The notes under the pieces are model-generated. The model searched no databases and was not told the DNA's origin. It was given only the letters and a program-made list of their open reading frames with translations. From Martelella endophytica (GTDB taxonomy: Bacteria; Pseudomonadota; Alphaproteobacteria; Rhizobiales; Rhizobiaceae): DNA of 64,000 nucleotides. Of the stretch, positions 35,190 to 44,980 are shown piece after piece; the first letter of the stretch is position 1; each line of letters begins with the position of its first letter. The DNA lies in assembly GCF_000960975.1 (NCBI RefSeq), contig NZ_CP010803.1, positions 2,197,944 to 2,261,943 on the forward strand, written 5' to 3'. A program made the position numbers and the translations under genes.

Positions 35190-35969
35190 TCATATAGGTT
35201 CGTCAAGCACCCGTGCAAAGGTCAGAACGCTGACATCGGCGGCTCCCTTGCGCTTGAGCAGCCGTGCGACCGCCGAAACCGTGGCTCCGGTCGTGTAAAC
35301 ATCGTCAACCAGCACGATGCGCTTGCCGAACACCGCATCCTCCCGGTTCGGCGCAAGAGCGAAGGCGCCGCGCACATTGTCGGCGCGCGCCGCCCGCGTC
35401 AGCCCCACCTGGTGGGCGGTGGGCCGGGTGCGGCGCATCAGGCCCGGCAGGAACGGCTTGCCGGATTGGCGCGCCAGGTTGCGGGCCAGCTCCGCCGACT
35501 GGTTGAAGCGGCGGGCGAGCATACGGTTGCGGTGAAGCGGGATCGCGGCGATCGCGTCGCAGCCGGCAATCATGCCGTCTTCCGCCCTCAGCATCCAGCT
35601 CGCCATCATCACCGCGAGATGGGTATTGTCCCGGTATTTCAGCGCGTGGACGAGATTGCGTACGGTGCCGTTGAAATAGGCGGCCGAGCGCAGCCGGTCA
35701 AAGTCTGGGGGATGGGCGATCGCCTCGGCACTCATGATACCATCGCCGAGATCGTGAGAAAATGGCGTGCCGAGCACGGCGCAGAACGGGCGTTCGATGA
35801 AGCGGATGTCGCTCCAGCAGGCGGTGCAGAGCGCGTTGTGGCTGCCGGTCGTGCGGCCGCAGGCGGCGCAGATCGGCGGAAAAAGCAGTTCGCCGGCAAA
35901 GGTGAGGGCCCCGCGGGCAAGGGCCGCAGGCCGGGCAAGCCTTGAATGCGCCGGGCCGGTGTCTTCCAT
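35190..35969 (-). CDS. ComF family protein (double zinc ribbon, PRTase-like)
   Basis: A 259-residue protein with an N-terminal zinc-ribbon (ICAACGRTTGSHNALCTACW) and a C-terminal phosphoribosyltransferase fold (VLVDDVYTTGATVSAVARLL). Relatives act in DNA uptake or nucleotide handling; the role in rhizobia is not settled. The ATG at 35969 begins MEDTGPAHSRLARP. It is divergent from a methyltransferase gene, a common neighbour in this group. Confidence 0.9.
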   Translation of the reverse strand: MEDTGPAHSRLARPAALARGALTFAGELLFPPICAACGRTTGSHNALCTACWSDIRFIERPFCAVLGTPFSHDLGDGIMSAEAIAHPPDFDRLRSAAYFNGTVRNLVHALKYRDNTHLAVMMASWMLRAEDGMIAGCDAIAAIPLHRNRMLARRFNQSAELARNLARQSGKPFLPGLMRRTRPTAHQVGLTRAARADNVRGAFALAPNREDAVFGKRIVLVDDVYTTGATVSAVARLLKRKGAADVSVLTFARVLDEPI

Positions 35970-36056
35970 GTCCTTGACACTAACCTCTTGCCGGGTGCAT
36001 TTCACCTGCGAAAAATGCGGGTGGCGCGGGCGCGCAAACAAGGAAAGGCGAAACCG

Positions 36057-36941
36057 ATGGAACAGGTTTTCGATACCGGGCTTGTCGAGCGCAACCGGCT
36101 GAAGGCGCTTGCCGGCGCCCGGCCCGGCGTGGATTTCCTGCTGAAGCTCGCGGCCGAGGAGATGGCCGACCGGCTCGCCGTGGTCGAGCGCGAATTCCCG
36201 CAGGCGGTCGAGCTCTATGGCGCAACCGGCGTGGTGGCGGACTCGGTCATGGCGACCGGCAAGGTCGGCGCAATGTTGCGCGTCGACACCGATGCCGCCT
36301 TTGCCCGTAACGGCGAGGCGTTTGAACAGGCGCCATTTGAATTCCCCGACCTTGAAGCGCAATCCGCCAATCTGGTACTTGCGCCGCTCTCCGCGCATCT
36401 GACCAACGACACGCCGGGATTTTTCATCCAGGCGCGCCGGGCGCTGAAGCCGGATGGGCTGTTTCTGGCCGCGATCCCCGGCAGCGGCACGCTCGGCGAA
36501 CTGCGCGAATGTCTGCTTGCTGCCGAAGCCGAAATCTATGGCGGCGCCAGCCCGCGTGTCATTCCCTTCGCCGATGTCCGCGATATTGGCGGGCTCTTGC
36601 AGCGGGCAGGCTTTGCGCTACCGGTGGTCGACCAGGAAAACTACACCGTGCGCTACGACACGCTGTTTAACCTGATGGCCGACCTCAAGGCGATGGGCAT
36701 GGCCAACCCGCTCGCCGACCGACCGAAGCGGCCGGTGAGCCGCGCTTTCTTCCTGCGTGCCGCCGAACTCTACGCCGAGCGCTTCAGCGATCCCGACGGC
36801 CGCATCCGCGCCACCTTCTCGATCATCCACGTCTCCGGCTGGGCGCCCCATGAGAGCCAGCAGCAACCGCTGAAGCCCGGCTCCGCCAAGGCGCGGCTCG
36901 CCGATGCGCTGAATACGGAAGAGATCAAGCTGAAGCGGTGA
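36057..36941 (+). CDS. SAM-dependent methyltransferase, BioC/NDUFAF5-like
   Basis: A 294-residue protein whose core (about 40-230) follows the class I methyltransferase order; the segment SANLVLAPLSAHLTNDTPGFFIQARRALKP corresponds to post-motif strands and DGLFLAAIPGSGTLGELR is typical of the NDUFAF5/BioC-like set. The SAM glycine loop is weak. The ATG at 36057 follows AAGGAAAGG. Mitochondrial homologues help complex I assembly; that role here is inference. Confidence 0.8.
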   Translation: MEQVFDTGLVERNRLKALAGARPGVDFLLKLAAEEMADRLAVVEREFPQAVELYGATGVVADSVMATGKVGAMLRVDTDAAFARNGEAFEQAPFEFPDLEAQSANLVLAPLSAHLTNDTPGFFIQARRALKPDGLFLAAIPGSGTLGELRECLLAAEAEIYGGASPRVIPFADVRDIGGLLQRAGFALPVVDQENYTVRYDTLFNLMADLKAMGMANPLADRPKRPVSRAFFLRAAELYAERFSDPDGRIRATFSIIHVSGWAPHESQQQPLKPGSAKARLADALNTEEIKLKR

Positions 36942-37067
36942 GGGTAATGCTGGTGTGCCTTGCGGCTTTGGTGAAGGGGGCAACGGACACGCGCCGATTA
37001 CGGCCCAGCCGGGCCGGTCGTCTGAACTGGACTCACAGCACAGCCCCCAAAACATCTCGCCCCGGAG

Positions 37068-37190
37068 GGGAGAGATGCCCCGAAAGGGGCAGTGAGGGTC
37101 GAGTCTTTGCACGCGAACGCCCTCACGGATCGAAATGCTGCATCACCCTCACTGTCGCTTTCGCGACATCTCTCCCGCAGGCGGGAGAGA
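37068..37190. repeat. Intergenic repeat with paired GAAA-loop hairpins
   Basis: The spacer 36942-37308 contains two 32-bp arms in inverted orientation (37068-37099 and 37145-37176). Their ends are identical (GGGAGAGATG and AGTGAGGGT), and each centre is a GAAA-loop hairpin: GCCCC/GGGGC in the first and GTCGC/GCGAC in the second. A further stem CTCTCCCG/CGGGAGAG (37170-37177, 37182-37189) follows. No gene is seen in the spacer. It resembles rhizobial intergenic mosaic elements. Confidence 0.65.
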
Positions 37191-37308
37191 GGAACCCGAG
37201 CAAGCGGAAAGGCTCTTATGCAATTCTCTGCTCAAGGGGATGGTTACGGGCTAGAAGCCTTTGTGGCGCAGAAGCTGACAGCATTTTGGCGCCTCACGCT
37301 CGGTCGCC

Positions 37309-38565
37309 TCACTCAGCCCATTCGCCGCCGCGCATCACCGGGGTGGCGTTGCCTGCGGCATCAAGGCCGTCGATGTCGATCTTGTCGGAGCCGATCATCC
37401 AGTCGATGTGGATCAACGAGGAATTGCCGCCCTTGGCCGCGATTTCGTCGGGTGTCAGTTTGTCGCCGTCGATGAAGCACTTCGAATAGCACTGGCCGAG
37501 TGCGATGTGGCAGGAAGCGTTTTCATCAAAGAGGGTGTTGTAGAACAGGATGCCGCTTGCCGAGATCGGCGAGGAATGCGGCACCAGCGCCACTTCGCCG
37601 AGCCGGCGGGCGCCCTCGTCGGTATCAAGCACGCGGTTCAGCACATCCTCACCCTTTGACGCATTGGCCCTGACGATCCGGCCCTCGCTGAATTCGACGC
37701 GGATATCGTCGATGAGCGTACCCTGATGCGACAGCGGCTTGGTGGAGGAGACGTGACCCTCGACGCGCAGCCGATGCGGTGTCGTGAAGACTTCCTCGGT
37801 CGGGATGTTCGGATTGCAGACGATGCCGTTCTTCGCCTTCGAGGCGCCGCCGCTCCATTCGTGGTCGTCGGCAAGTCCGATGGTGAGGTCGGTGCCGGGG
37901 CCGGTGTAACGCAGGGCCGAGAAGCGCTTCTCGTTCAGCCAGGTATAGCGGGCGCGCAGATTGGCATTGTGCTCCTGCCATGCGGCGATGGGGTCGGTCT
38001 CGTCGACGCGGGAGGCGGCGAAGATGGCCTTGGCGAGCTTCGCGACCGCCATCGCGTCCGGATCGTCCGGAAAAACAGTCTTCGCCCAGGCCAGCGAGGG
38101 GTAGGAAACGATGTTCCAGTTGATGTCGAAACCGGCGATCTTTTCCAGTGCCGGCTTGTAGGCCGTGGAATTGGCGCGATTGGCGCGGGCAACCTTGTTC
38201 GGGTCCTGCGCCGACAGCAGCATCGGGTTGTCGCCGGCAATCGCAAGGCGTGCGGCACCCTGTTCATAGGCCTTGCCCATCCCCTCGTAGAGCCAGCCGG
38301 CGGCCTTGTCGAAGCTTGCCTCAGAGCCGTTCTCGAAACGCTCCAGCGTGGTTTCCGGGTCGGAATAGATCGTGGTGACAATGCCGGCGCCGGCGCGGTA
38401 GGCATGGCGGGCAATCAGGCGGGCCAGCGGCTGCGCCTCGATCGGCGCGGTCATGACGAGATCCTGCCCGTCTGCAAGGTTGAGCCCGACGCGAACGGCG
38501 ACCTCCGCCAGTTTCTCGAGCTTTTCCATGTCGATGGGGTGGGGAAGCCGGGGTTGAGCGTTCAT
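37309..38565 (-). CDS. M29 family aminopeptidase (AmpS/AmpT-like)
   Basis: A 418-residue metallo-aminopeptidase with broad N-terminal specificity. Family motifs: FTTPHRLRVEGHVSSTKPL (a metal-binding Glu lies just before, at PTEEVF), then NTLFDENASCHIALGQCY (Glu and His) and SLIHIDWMIGS (His and Asp). The N-terminal half (RHAYRAGAGIVTTIYSDPE) is typical. There is no signal peptide, so it is cytoplasmic. It stands alone on its strand. Confidence 0.93.
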   Translation of the reverse strand: MNAQPRLPHPIDMEKLEKLAEVAVRVGLNLADGQDLVMTAPIEAQPLARLIARHAYRAGAGIVTTIYSDPETTLERFENGSEASFDKAAGWLYEGMGKAYEQGAARLAIAGDNPMLLSAQDPNKVARANRANSTAYKPALEKIAGFDINWNIVSYPSLAWAKTVFPDDPDAMAVAKLAKAIFAASRVDETDPIAAWQEHNANLRARYTWLNEKRFSALRYTGPGTDLTIGLADDHEWSGGASKAKNGIVCNPNIPTEEVFTTPHRLRVEGHVSSTKPLSHQGTLIDDIRVEFSEGRIVRANASKGEDVLNRVLDTDEGARRLGEVALVPHSSPISASGILFYNTLFDENASCHIALGQCYSKCFIDGDKLTPDEIAAKGGNSSLIHIDWMIGSDKIDIDGLDAAGNATPVMRGGEWAE

Positions 38566-38653
38566 GGGCGCCTCGCTAGCTGATTGGTGTGTCGTGACAC
38601 TATCTAGTTTGTTTTCTGGCGAAATTGAAGCGCCCCGGCCTTCCCGAACCCCT

Positions 38654-39075
38654 CTAGTATGAAAATACGCAGTTCAGGTCGCGCATGATCGCTGCATTCT
38701 CTGCAAGCTTGTCGTTCCAGAAGCGCTGCTTTTCCTTGGCGTCTTCCATATCACGCTTGATCTTCATGCTGTCGCCATCAATGGCCCGTAGTTTCTCCTC
38801 AGCGCGCGTCAGCGCGATTTCCAAGCCTATTTCTGCGATGCCGGCTCCACCTCGAACGATCGGATTTGGAGCCTGTCCGGCTGCCGTCGCGGCCGCTTGT
38901 GCTGCCTGCAATTTATAGACCTCGTTCTGGGTTCTGGCGCTTTCGGCCTTGGCTTGTTCGAAGCGTTGAGCGGCGAGGTGTAAGCATCTGCTGCCTTTTT
39001 GATTTCATCGTTGATCCTTACCTCCGTTTGCCACCGTTGACGGCACAGGGCGGGATCTTTTTCCGGTTCACGCAT
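38654..39075 (-). pseudogene. Frameshifted small coiled-coil protein gene
   Basis: Two overlapping minus-strand frames appear to be one gene. The first begins at ATG 39075 (MREPEKDPALCRQRWQTEVR) and is sensible to about residue 26 (EIKKAADAY). The second frame then continues LAAQRFEQAKAESARTQNE and runs through a helical, charged region to RDLNCVFSY (stop at 38654). A one-base slip near 39000-39010 would join them into about 140 residues. This is a decayed gene, a sequencing error or a programmed shift. The function is unknown. Confidence 0.6.
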
Positions 39076-39151
39076 GTTGATTGCTCCGTTAGGTTGTAAA
39101 AACCTATCGTGGAGCCTATTACTGGTGCGGGGATTTACGGGGAGAAGACCG

Positions 39152-39928
39152 ATGCGTTCTTTGCAAGCCGCTTGTCTGTTTCTGTTCGCGGCATCTTTGC
39201 CGGCACAGGCAACAGGAAATTGGTCTTTCGCGGACCACCCTCACCCGGATTTTACCAATGAATACAGCGCGGAAGAGGATGCTGTGATCGCTGACTTTGA
39301 GGCGATGGGGGCGGGATTCGACGATTGCCCAGCCCAAATCGTTTTTGAGTACCTGATCTACAACCGGCGCTATCCCGAATTCGCTTTCACCCACGACTTC
39401 AACGAAGGACTGGAAGCCTGGAAGCTGCATGTCCTCAAGACCGACCGCGCATCATCGTCTTTCTGCATCGTCCTCGAGGTCACCGAAGAACTCCGCGAAC
39501 TCTATTCCTACGATTTTGCAACACCGACCGAAGGTCTGTTCTGCGGCAAACCTGGCCGGCCGCCCCGCAACGCGGCCGAAGACCGGATCATGGCGCTTCT
39601 CGACAGGCTCGTCAGCTATGCCTCAACCGACAACTCCTTCGCCCTTCCTGCTTTGAGCGAGGTCGAAGGATGGTCCGATATCCGGCTTAATCCGGATATC
39701 CGCTACTATGTCGAAGCCCGGGATGCGCGCCGCTACGGCAATGAGCCGGCGCCGATCCTGCGTGATACCGTAATCGCCCTACAGGGTAAGGAGCGGCTCG
39801 CCTTCGTGGAAGACGCCATTGCCCGAAACGATCTTGCCGGCGTGATCGCAACCAGCCCGGATTGTTCGGCCTTCACGCCGGAGGCGCGCGCCGCCAAGCG
39901 CGAGGCGGCGCGCGGCGAACCGATCTGA
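39152..39928 (+). CDS. Secreted protein of unknown function
   Basis: A 258-residue protein with a clear Sec signal peptide (MRSLQAACLFLFAASLPAQA) and four or so cysteines in the mature part (DDCPAQIVFEYL, SSFCIVLEV, GLFCGKPGR, SPDCSAFTP) that could form disulfides. I recognise no domain. The ATG at 39152 has GGGGAGAAG upstream; a longer in-frame start does not. It is divergent from the frameshifted gene with a 76-bp spacer, and the pair looks like accessory DNA. Confidence 0.75.
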   Translation: MRSLQAACLFLFAASLPAQATGNWSFADHPHPDFTNEYSAEEDAVIADFEAMGAGFDDCPAQIVFEYLIYNRRYPEFAFTHDFNEGLEAWKLHVLKTDRASSSFCIVLEVTEELRELYSYDFATPTEGLFCGKPGRPPRNAAEDRIMALLDRLVSYASTDNSFALPALSEVEGWSDIRLNPDIRYYVEARDARRYGNEPAPILRDTVIALQGKERLAFVEDAIARNDLAGVIATSPDCSAFTPEARAAKREAARGEPI

Positions 39929-39931
39929 GGT

Positions 39932-40405
39932 TTACGCGATTACGCTTGCCGTTGCCGCGCCAAGCGCTTTCACCGCATCCGCCGGCGCAAGCTTGACCTG
40001 CAAACCGCGCTGGCCGCCGTTCATGATCACATAGGGCTCGGCAAGCGCCTTTTCCTCGAAGACAACGGGCACGCGCTTGCGCTGGCCGAAGGGCGAGATG
40101 CCGCCGACATGATAGCCGGAAAGCCGCTCGGCGGCGGGAACATCGAGCATATGGGCATGCTTGCCGTGAACGGCGGCGGCCAGTTTCTTCATCGACACTT
40201 CGGCATTCGACGGCACGACGGCGCAGACCGGCTTGCCATCGACCTCGGCCATCAGCGTCTTCAGCACGCGGTCGGCCGGCTCGCCGATCGCCGCGGCTGC
40301 CTGCAGGCCGACCTTGAAGGCATTGGGGTCGTAGTCATATTGCTGGATGGTGTAGGCAATGCCGGCCTTGTCGAGAAAGCGGGTCGCCTGCGTGGTCTTT
40401 GCCAT
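39932..40405 (-). CDS. ybaK: Cys-tRNA(Pro)/Cys-tRNA(Cys) deacylase YbaK
   Basis: A 157-residue editing enzyme that hydrolyses mischarged Cys-tRNA(Pro). The YbaK pattern is clear: TQATRFLDKAGIAYTIQQYD, RVLKTLMAEVDGKPVCAVVP and GYHVGGISPFGQRKRVPVVF, with the conserved lysine in KTL and GGISP loop. The ATG at 40405 lies 4 bp downstream of the YffB-like stop, so the two are cotranscribed. It converges on the secreted-protein gene. Confidence 0.94.
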   Translation of the reverse strand: MAKTTQATRFLDKAGIAYTIQQYDYDPNAFKVGLQAAAAIGEPADRVLKTLMAEVDGKPVCAVVPSNAEVSMKKLAAAVHGKHAHMLDVPAAERLSGYHVGGISPFGQRKRVPVVFEEKALAEPYVIMNGGQRGLQVKLAPADAVKALGAATASVIA

Positions 40406-40409
40406 CGTC

Positions 40410-40763
40410 TCAGTCCTCGCCGAAAATCTCGGCATAGACCTCCGGCTTGAAGCCGATGAAGACGGCTTCGTCCTTCTCCAGCACCGGACGCTTGATCATC
40501 GATGGCTGATCCAGCATCAGGGCGATCGCCTTCTCGCGGTCGAGCCCGTCCTTGGTGGCATCGGGCAGTTTGCGGAAGGTCATGCCGGCGCGGTTCAGCA
40601 CCTTTTCCCAGCCGGCCTCGTCGCACCAGCGTTCAAGGTGCGCCTTGTCGATCCCCGCCTTCTTGTAGTCGTGGAAGTCATAGGCGATCGAATGGCCATC
40701 GAGCCAGGTCCAGGCCTTCTTCATCGTGTCGCAGTTCTTGATCCCGTAAAGCGTAACCGGCAT
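40410..40763 (-). CDS. ArsC/Spx-family protein, YffB-like
   Basis: A 117-residue thioredoxin-fold protein with the single N-terminal cysteine of the YffB type (GIKNCDTMKKAWTWL) and the C-terminal PSMIKRPVLEKD motif. YffB-like proteins interact with glutathione; a true arsenate reductase role is unlikely because flanking ArsC arginines are not evident. The ATG at 40763 follows AGGAGA. It forms an operon with ybaK. Confidence 0.88.
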   Translation of the reverse strand: MPVTLYGIKNCDTMKKAWTWLDGHSIAYDFHDYKKAGIDKAHLERWCDEAGWEKVLNRAGMTFRKLPDATKDGLDREKAIALMLDQPSMIKRPVLEKDEAVFIGFKPEVYAEIFGED

Positions 40764-40811
40764 GGCATGTCTCCTGTTCGACACTCGCTTTAGCAAGGTG
40801 GCGGGCATGAG

Positions 40812-40839
40812 AAAAGCCCGGCGACAGGGCCGGGCTTTT
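40812..40839. terminator. Bidirectional rho-independent terminator after gcd
   Basis: AAAAGCCCGG (40812-40821) and CCGGGCTTTT (40830-40839) form a 10-bp stem with an 8-nt loop and T-runs in both directions. It ends gcd transcription 20 bp after its stop. Confidence 0.9.
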
Positions 40840-40858
40840 CTTGGGATGCGAGCAGTGG

Positions 40859-43324
40859 TCAGCCCTGGTCGGGCAGGGCCCAGGCGATCACGTCGTCCCC
40901 GACCTTGGTCTTCATGAAGTGGTGGCCACCGGGGGCGAGCACCACGAACTGCCGGCCATTCTCCTCGTAGGTCATCGGATTGGCCTGGCCACCGGCAGGA
41001 AGGTCGGTTTCCCAGACCACCTTGCCGGTCTTCAGGTCGATGGCGCGGAACTTGTTGTCCGTGGTGGCAGCGATGAAGATCAGGCCGCCCGCGGTGACCA
41101 GCGGTCCGCCATTGTTCGGCGTGCCGATGGTGAGTGGCAGATGCGTCGGGATGCCGAACGGGCCGTTGTTGACGGCGCTGCCGAAGGGCTCGTCCCAGAG
41201 TGTCTTGCCGGTGTCGAGGTCGATGGCGCGGATATGGCCATAGGGCGGCGCCGAGCACAGCATTCCGGTCGGCATCTGCCAGCCGGCATTGACATTGATG
41301 GCATAGGGGGAGCCGGTCTGCGGATCGCCCTTGCCTTCGGCGCTCTTGCGTTCGCCACCCTCGTTGATCGGCTTCAGGCCCATTTCATCGGCCTTTTCGC
41401 GCGGGATCAACTGGTTGAAGTTCGGCATGTCGTTGTAATTGGCAACGAGAATGCGATCCTTCGGATCGATGGCGACGCTGCCCCAGTCCGAACCGCCATT
41501 ATAGCCGGGATATTCGATATAGGGCTTGTCGGCTGTCGGCGCCGTGTACTCGCCATCGTAATGCGCACGACGGAACTGGATCCGGCACCATAACTGGTCG
41601 ATCGGGCTCATTCCCCACATGTCGCGCGCCGTCAGCTTCGGTTGGTCGAGATGGGCATAGCCGGAATAGGGCTGGGTCTTGGCCAGATTGTCCGGCTCGA
41701 CGCCGCCCGAAGGCACCGGGCGCTCTTCCACGGGAAACAGCGACTCGCCGGTCTTGCGGTTCAGCACGTAGATCTGGCCCTGCTTGCTCGGCAGCACCAG
41801 CGCCGGGACGGTGCCATTGTCGGTTTTCATGTCGACCAGAGAAACCTGTGAACCGAGGTCATAATCCCAGAGGTCGTAATGCACGGTCTGGAAATGCCAG
41901 CCGGGCTTGCCGGTGGTCACATCGATGGCAACCAGCGAAGAATTGTACTCGTTCTCGTAGGGCTTTCGGTTGCCGCCGTAATAATCGACGGAGGAGTTAC
42001 CGAGCGGCAGATAGACATAACCGAGCTCGGGGTCGGCGGTGGCGGCGGTCCACATATTGGGCGTGCCGCGCGTATAGGTCTCGCCGTCCGTTGGAGCGCC
42101 GGTGCGATCCGGTGCGCCCATATCCCAGGCCCAGGCGAGCTTGCCGTTTTCGGCGCTGTAGCCGCGGATGACGCCGGAGGGCGCATTCTCGGCCTGACCA
42201 TCCTTCACCTGCGCGCCAACGACGATGACGCCGCGCACGATGGTCGGCGGCGCGGTGATCGCGTACCAGCCGGGAACGGTCTTGCCGAGGCCCTTTTCCA
42301 GGTAGACCATGCCCTTGTCGCCGAAATCCTCGCACAGGCGACCGTGTTCGGCGTCGATGGCAATCAACCGGGCATCGAGCGTGCCGATGATGATGCGTTC
42401 GGCGCAGGGCGCGTCGGCCGACATTGTCGGCACCTGGTAATAGGCGACGCCGCGGCAAGTCGCGCCGTAGGGAACGGCGTCGTCCGGCACCTTCGGGTCA
42501 TAGCGCCACTCTTCCTTGCCGGTGCCGGCATCGAGCGAGATCAACTCATCCTTGGCCGAACAGACATAGACGTGGCTGCCAACCTTCAGCGGCGTGTTTT
42601 CCGGCGAATAGGAGCCCTTGGCGTCCTTGTCGGGCATATCGCCGGTGTGGAAGTGCCAGACCTCCTTCAGGTTCTTGACGTTGTCGACATTGATCTGGTC
42701 GAGCGGCGAATAGCGGGTCGCATCGCGTGAACCACCATAATACGGCCAATCCGCGCCGCTCCGGCGAACGTTGACGCCTTCGGCGGAGGTGCTCACCATC
42801 GTGCCGGTACCCTTGACCGCAGACTTGTCAGGGGAGGCGACCGCGGTGTCACCGGTTGCCGCGTGCGCCATGCCCTGCATCAGGAACAGCGCCAGTCCGG
42901 CCATCGCGAAGGCGCCGACGAGCGACATGGCCGGCGTCATTTCACTGTGGGGTTCGGGCGTACGGCTCAACGCCGGCAGCGTGAACAGGCTGCCGATCAG
43001 CAGCACGGTCGGTGCGACGACGCGGGGAACGAGGTCCCATCCCGAAAACCCGACCTCCCAGAAAGCCCAGACGAGGGTGAGGGCCCAGGTGGCGAGATAG
43101 ACATAGAAGCCCTTCATCCTGATCTGCCAGAAGCCGAAGCCGCTGTAGAGGAGGGCGATGCCGGCGACGGCGTAATACCATGAGCCGCCAAGCGCGATCA
43201 GCCAGACTCCGCCGGCTGTCAGGACGATACCGATAAGAATGAGGATCAGGGCGAAGATGCGGCTCCACCACCCGGCTGCTCCGAGTGAAGTCGTCCGCCG
43301 TGCCCTTCCGGGTTGATCTGTCAT
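40859..43324 (-). CDS. gcd: Membrane-bound PQQ-dependent glucose dehydrogenase
   Basis: An 821-residue quinoprotein. Residues 1 to about 145 give five membrane helices; the rest is a periplasmic eight-bladed propeller (DWPYYGGSRDATRYSPLDQI, GATCRGVAYY, TPNMWTAATADPELGYVYLP, YDLWDYDLGSQ). It oxidises aldoses to lactones and passes electrons to ubiquinone; quinate or shikimate dehydrogenases are related. The ATG at 43324 begins MTDQPGRARRTTS. No PQQ synthesis genes are in the window, so the cofactor must be made elsewhere or taken up. Confidence 0.93.
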   Translation of the reverse strand: MTDQPGRARRTTSLGAAGWWSRIFALILILIGIVLTAGGVWLIALGGSWYYAVAGIALLYSGFGFWQIRMKGFYVYLATWALTLVWAFWEVGFSGWDLVPRVVAPTVLLIGSLFTLPALSRTPEPHSEMTPAMSLVGAFAMAGLALFLMQGMAHAATGDTAVASPDKSAVKGTGTMVSTSAEGVNVRRSGADWPYYGGSRDATRYSPLDQINVDNVKNLKEVWHFHTGDMPDKDAKGSYSPENTPLKVGSHVYVCSAKDELISLDAGTGKEEWRYDPKVPDDAVPYGATCRGVAYYQVPTMSADAPCAERIIIGTLDARLIAIDAEHGRLCEDFGDKGMVYLEKGLGKTVPGWYAITAPPTIVRGVIVVGAQVKDGQAENAPSGVIRGYSAENGKLAWAWDMGAPDRTGAPTDGETYTRGTPNMWTAATADPELGYVYLPLGNSSVDYYGGNRKPYENEYNSSLVAIDVTTGKPGWHFQTVHYDLWDYDLGSQVSLVDMKTDNGTVPALVLPSKQGQIYVLNRKTGESLFPVEERPVPSGGVEPDNLAKTQPYSGYAHLDQPKLTARDMWGMSPIDQLWCRIQFRRAHYDGEYTAPTADKPYIEYPGYNGGSDWGSVAIDPKDRILVANYNDMPNFNQLIPREKADEMGLKPINEGGERKSAEGKGDPQTGSPYAINVNAGWQMPTGMLCSAPPYGHIRAIDLDTGKTLWDEPFGSAVNNGPFGIPTHLPLTIGTPNNGGPLVTAGGLIFIAATTDNKFRAIDLKTGKVVWETDLPAGGQANPMTYEENGRQFVVLAPGGHHFMKTKVGDDVIAWALPDQG

Positions 43325-43435
43325 GACGGTCTCCGATCAAATTCGTGTTACCTGATGGAACAACGAGACCGCCGGAACCATTGTTCCGGCGGCCTTCAGT
43401 CATGACAAATTATTAATCTTGCCGGGCGCGGTGCC

Positions 43436-44980
43436 CTATTCGTTGATCAGCCTCTTCAGCAGCTCGACCTCCTGCGAAAGCTTCTGGTCCTTCTCGAGAA
43501 GGTCCTCGATCTTTCGCACGGCATGCAGCACGGTCGTGTGGTCGCGGCCGCCGAACCGGCGCCCGATCTCGGGGAAGGAGCGCGGCGTCATCGTCTTGGC
43601 GAGGAACATCGCGATCTGGCGCGGCTTGACGATCACCCGGGTCCGCCGGTTGGAGACGAGCTCCTGCCGGGTCACGCAATAATGGCGCGCGACAACGCGT
43701 TGGATATCCTCGATGCGCACCCGCTTGGGTTCGCCGGTGCCGACGAGATGCACGAGAAGTTCGTCGACGCGGTCGATCGACAGGTCCGGCTCGAAGGAGC
43801 GGCGGAAGAGGAGCTGGTTGAAGGCGCCCTCGAGCTCGCGCCCGCTCGCCGTCACCTTGCGGGCGACATGTTCAAGCACGGGCGCCGGAATGTCGATGGA
43901 CGGGTCTTCCTGCTGGGCAAGCCACAGGCGGCGCTTCAGCATTTCAAGCCGCATCGCATAGTCCGGTCCCTCGATTTCCAGCGACACGCCACCGGTCAGG
44001 CGCGAGCGCACGCGCGGATCGAGCGATTCCAGCTCCCAAGGCGCCCGGTCGGCTGCGACCACGACCTGCTTGGCGCTGTCGAGCAGCGTGTTGAGGAGGT
44101 GGCAGAATTCGTGCTGGATCATCTTGCCCTGCAGGAACTGCATGTCGTCGATGACCAGAAGGTCGATATTGCGCAGCGAGTCCTTCAGCGTCAGGGCGTC
44201 ATTGTCGCGGATCGCGGTCGCAAACTTCCACATGAAGTATTCGGCCGTCAGATAGACCACGCGCGGCTTGTCCGGAGCGACGAGCGCCGCATTGGCGATC
44301 GCCTGCAAAAGGTGGGTCTTGCCGAGGCCGACCGATGAATGAATGAACAGCGGATTGAAGCGAACGGCGGCCGAGCCCGATTCCGCGATCGTGCGGGCAG
44401 CGGCCAGTGCCACACGGTTCGACGAGCCCTCGACGAAGCTGTCAAAGGTGAAGAAGGGATCAAGCGGCGAGCCGAAAACGGTGGCCGCGGTCGAGGAGGC
44501 GGGGCGCACGGCTTCTGGTTCGGGCATCAGCGGCTGGTTGGCGGCGCTGCGCGCCATCGGCCGGGTCGGCGCAGGCTGCGCGGCAATCACGGGCTTTTCC
44601 TGCTCGGGCGCTGGCTGCGGGCGCGGAGCGCGGGTCGCGGAGCGGACCAGGATCTCGATCTTCAGCACCTGCGGCCGCTCGCCCTGCACCAGCTCGGTCA
44701 TCAGCGCCAGATAGTGGTTGTTGATCCAGGACTTCAGGAAAGCCGTCGGGACCGAGAAGCGCATCACGCTCTTGTCCGCCGAATGCAGCTTCAGCCGCCC
44801 GAACCAGCTCGCATAGACATCGCCGCCGACATGGGCCTTGAGAGCGATGCAGAAGCGTTCGAAAAACAGATCATCAGAGGTATCGTTCACGACGGCCGGC
44901 GCCCCTGCATGGACTTCCCCCCTTGCTTCAGCGTCATCTGCCTTCTCGCCGATACGCGAAGCCACCACTCTCATTTTCAT
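43436..44980 (-). CDS. dnaA: Chromosomal replication initiator DnaA
   Basis: A 514-residue initiator: domain I ([22 protein letters not shown]), a low-complexity linker rich in Ala and Pro, AAA+ domain III ([20 protein letters not shown]alker [11 protein letters not shown]alker B), and DNA-binding domain IV with the DnaA signature ([16 protein letters not shown]). The best start is the ATG at 44980 with AAAGGCGG upstream; the ORF can extend to a TTG at 44995. The 787-bp upstream region up to rpsT has a cluster of GANTC sites. Confidence 0.97.
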   Translation of the reverse strand: MKMRVVASRIGEKADDAEARGEVHAGAPAVVNDTSDDLFFERFCIALKAHVGGDVYASWFGRLKLHSADKSVMRFSVPTAFLKSWINNHYLALMTELVQGERPQVLKIEILVRSATRAPRPQPAPEQEKPVIAAQPAPTRPMARSAANQPLMPEPEAVRPASSTAATVFGSPLDPFFTFDSFVEGSSNRVALAAARTIAESGSAAVRFNPLFIHSSVGLGKTHLLQAIANAALVAPDKPRVVYLTAEYFMWKFATAIRDNDALTLKDSLRNIDLLVIDDMQFLQGKMIQHEFCHLLNTLLDSAKQVVVAADRAPWELESLDPRVRSRLTGGVSLEIEGPDYAMRLEMLKRRLWLAQQEDPSIDIPAPVLEHVARKVTASGRELEGAFNQLLFRRSFEPDLSIDRVDELLVHLVGTGEPKRVRIEDIQRVVARHYCVTRQELVSNRRTRVIVKPRQIAMFLAKTMTPRSFPEIGRRFGGRDHTTVLHAVRKIEDLLEKDQKLSQEVELLKRLINE

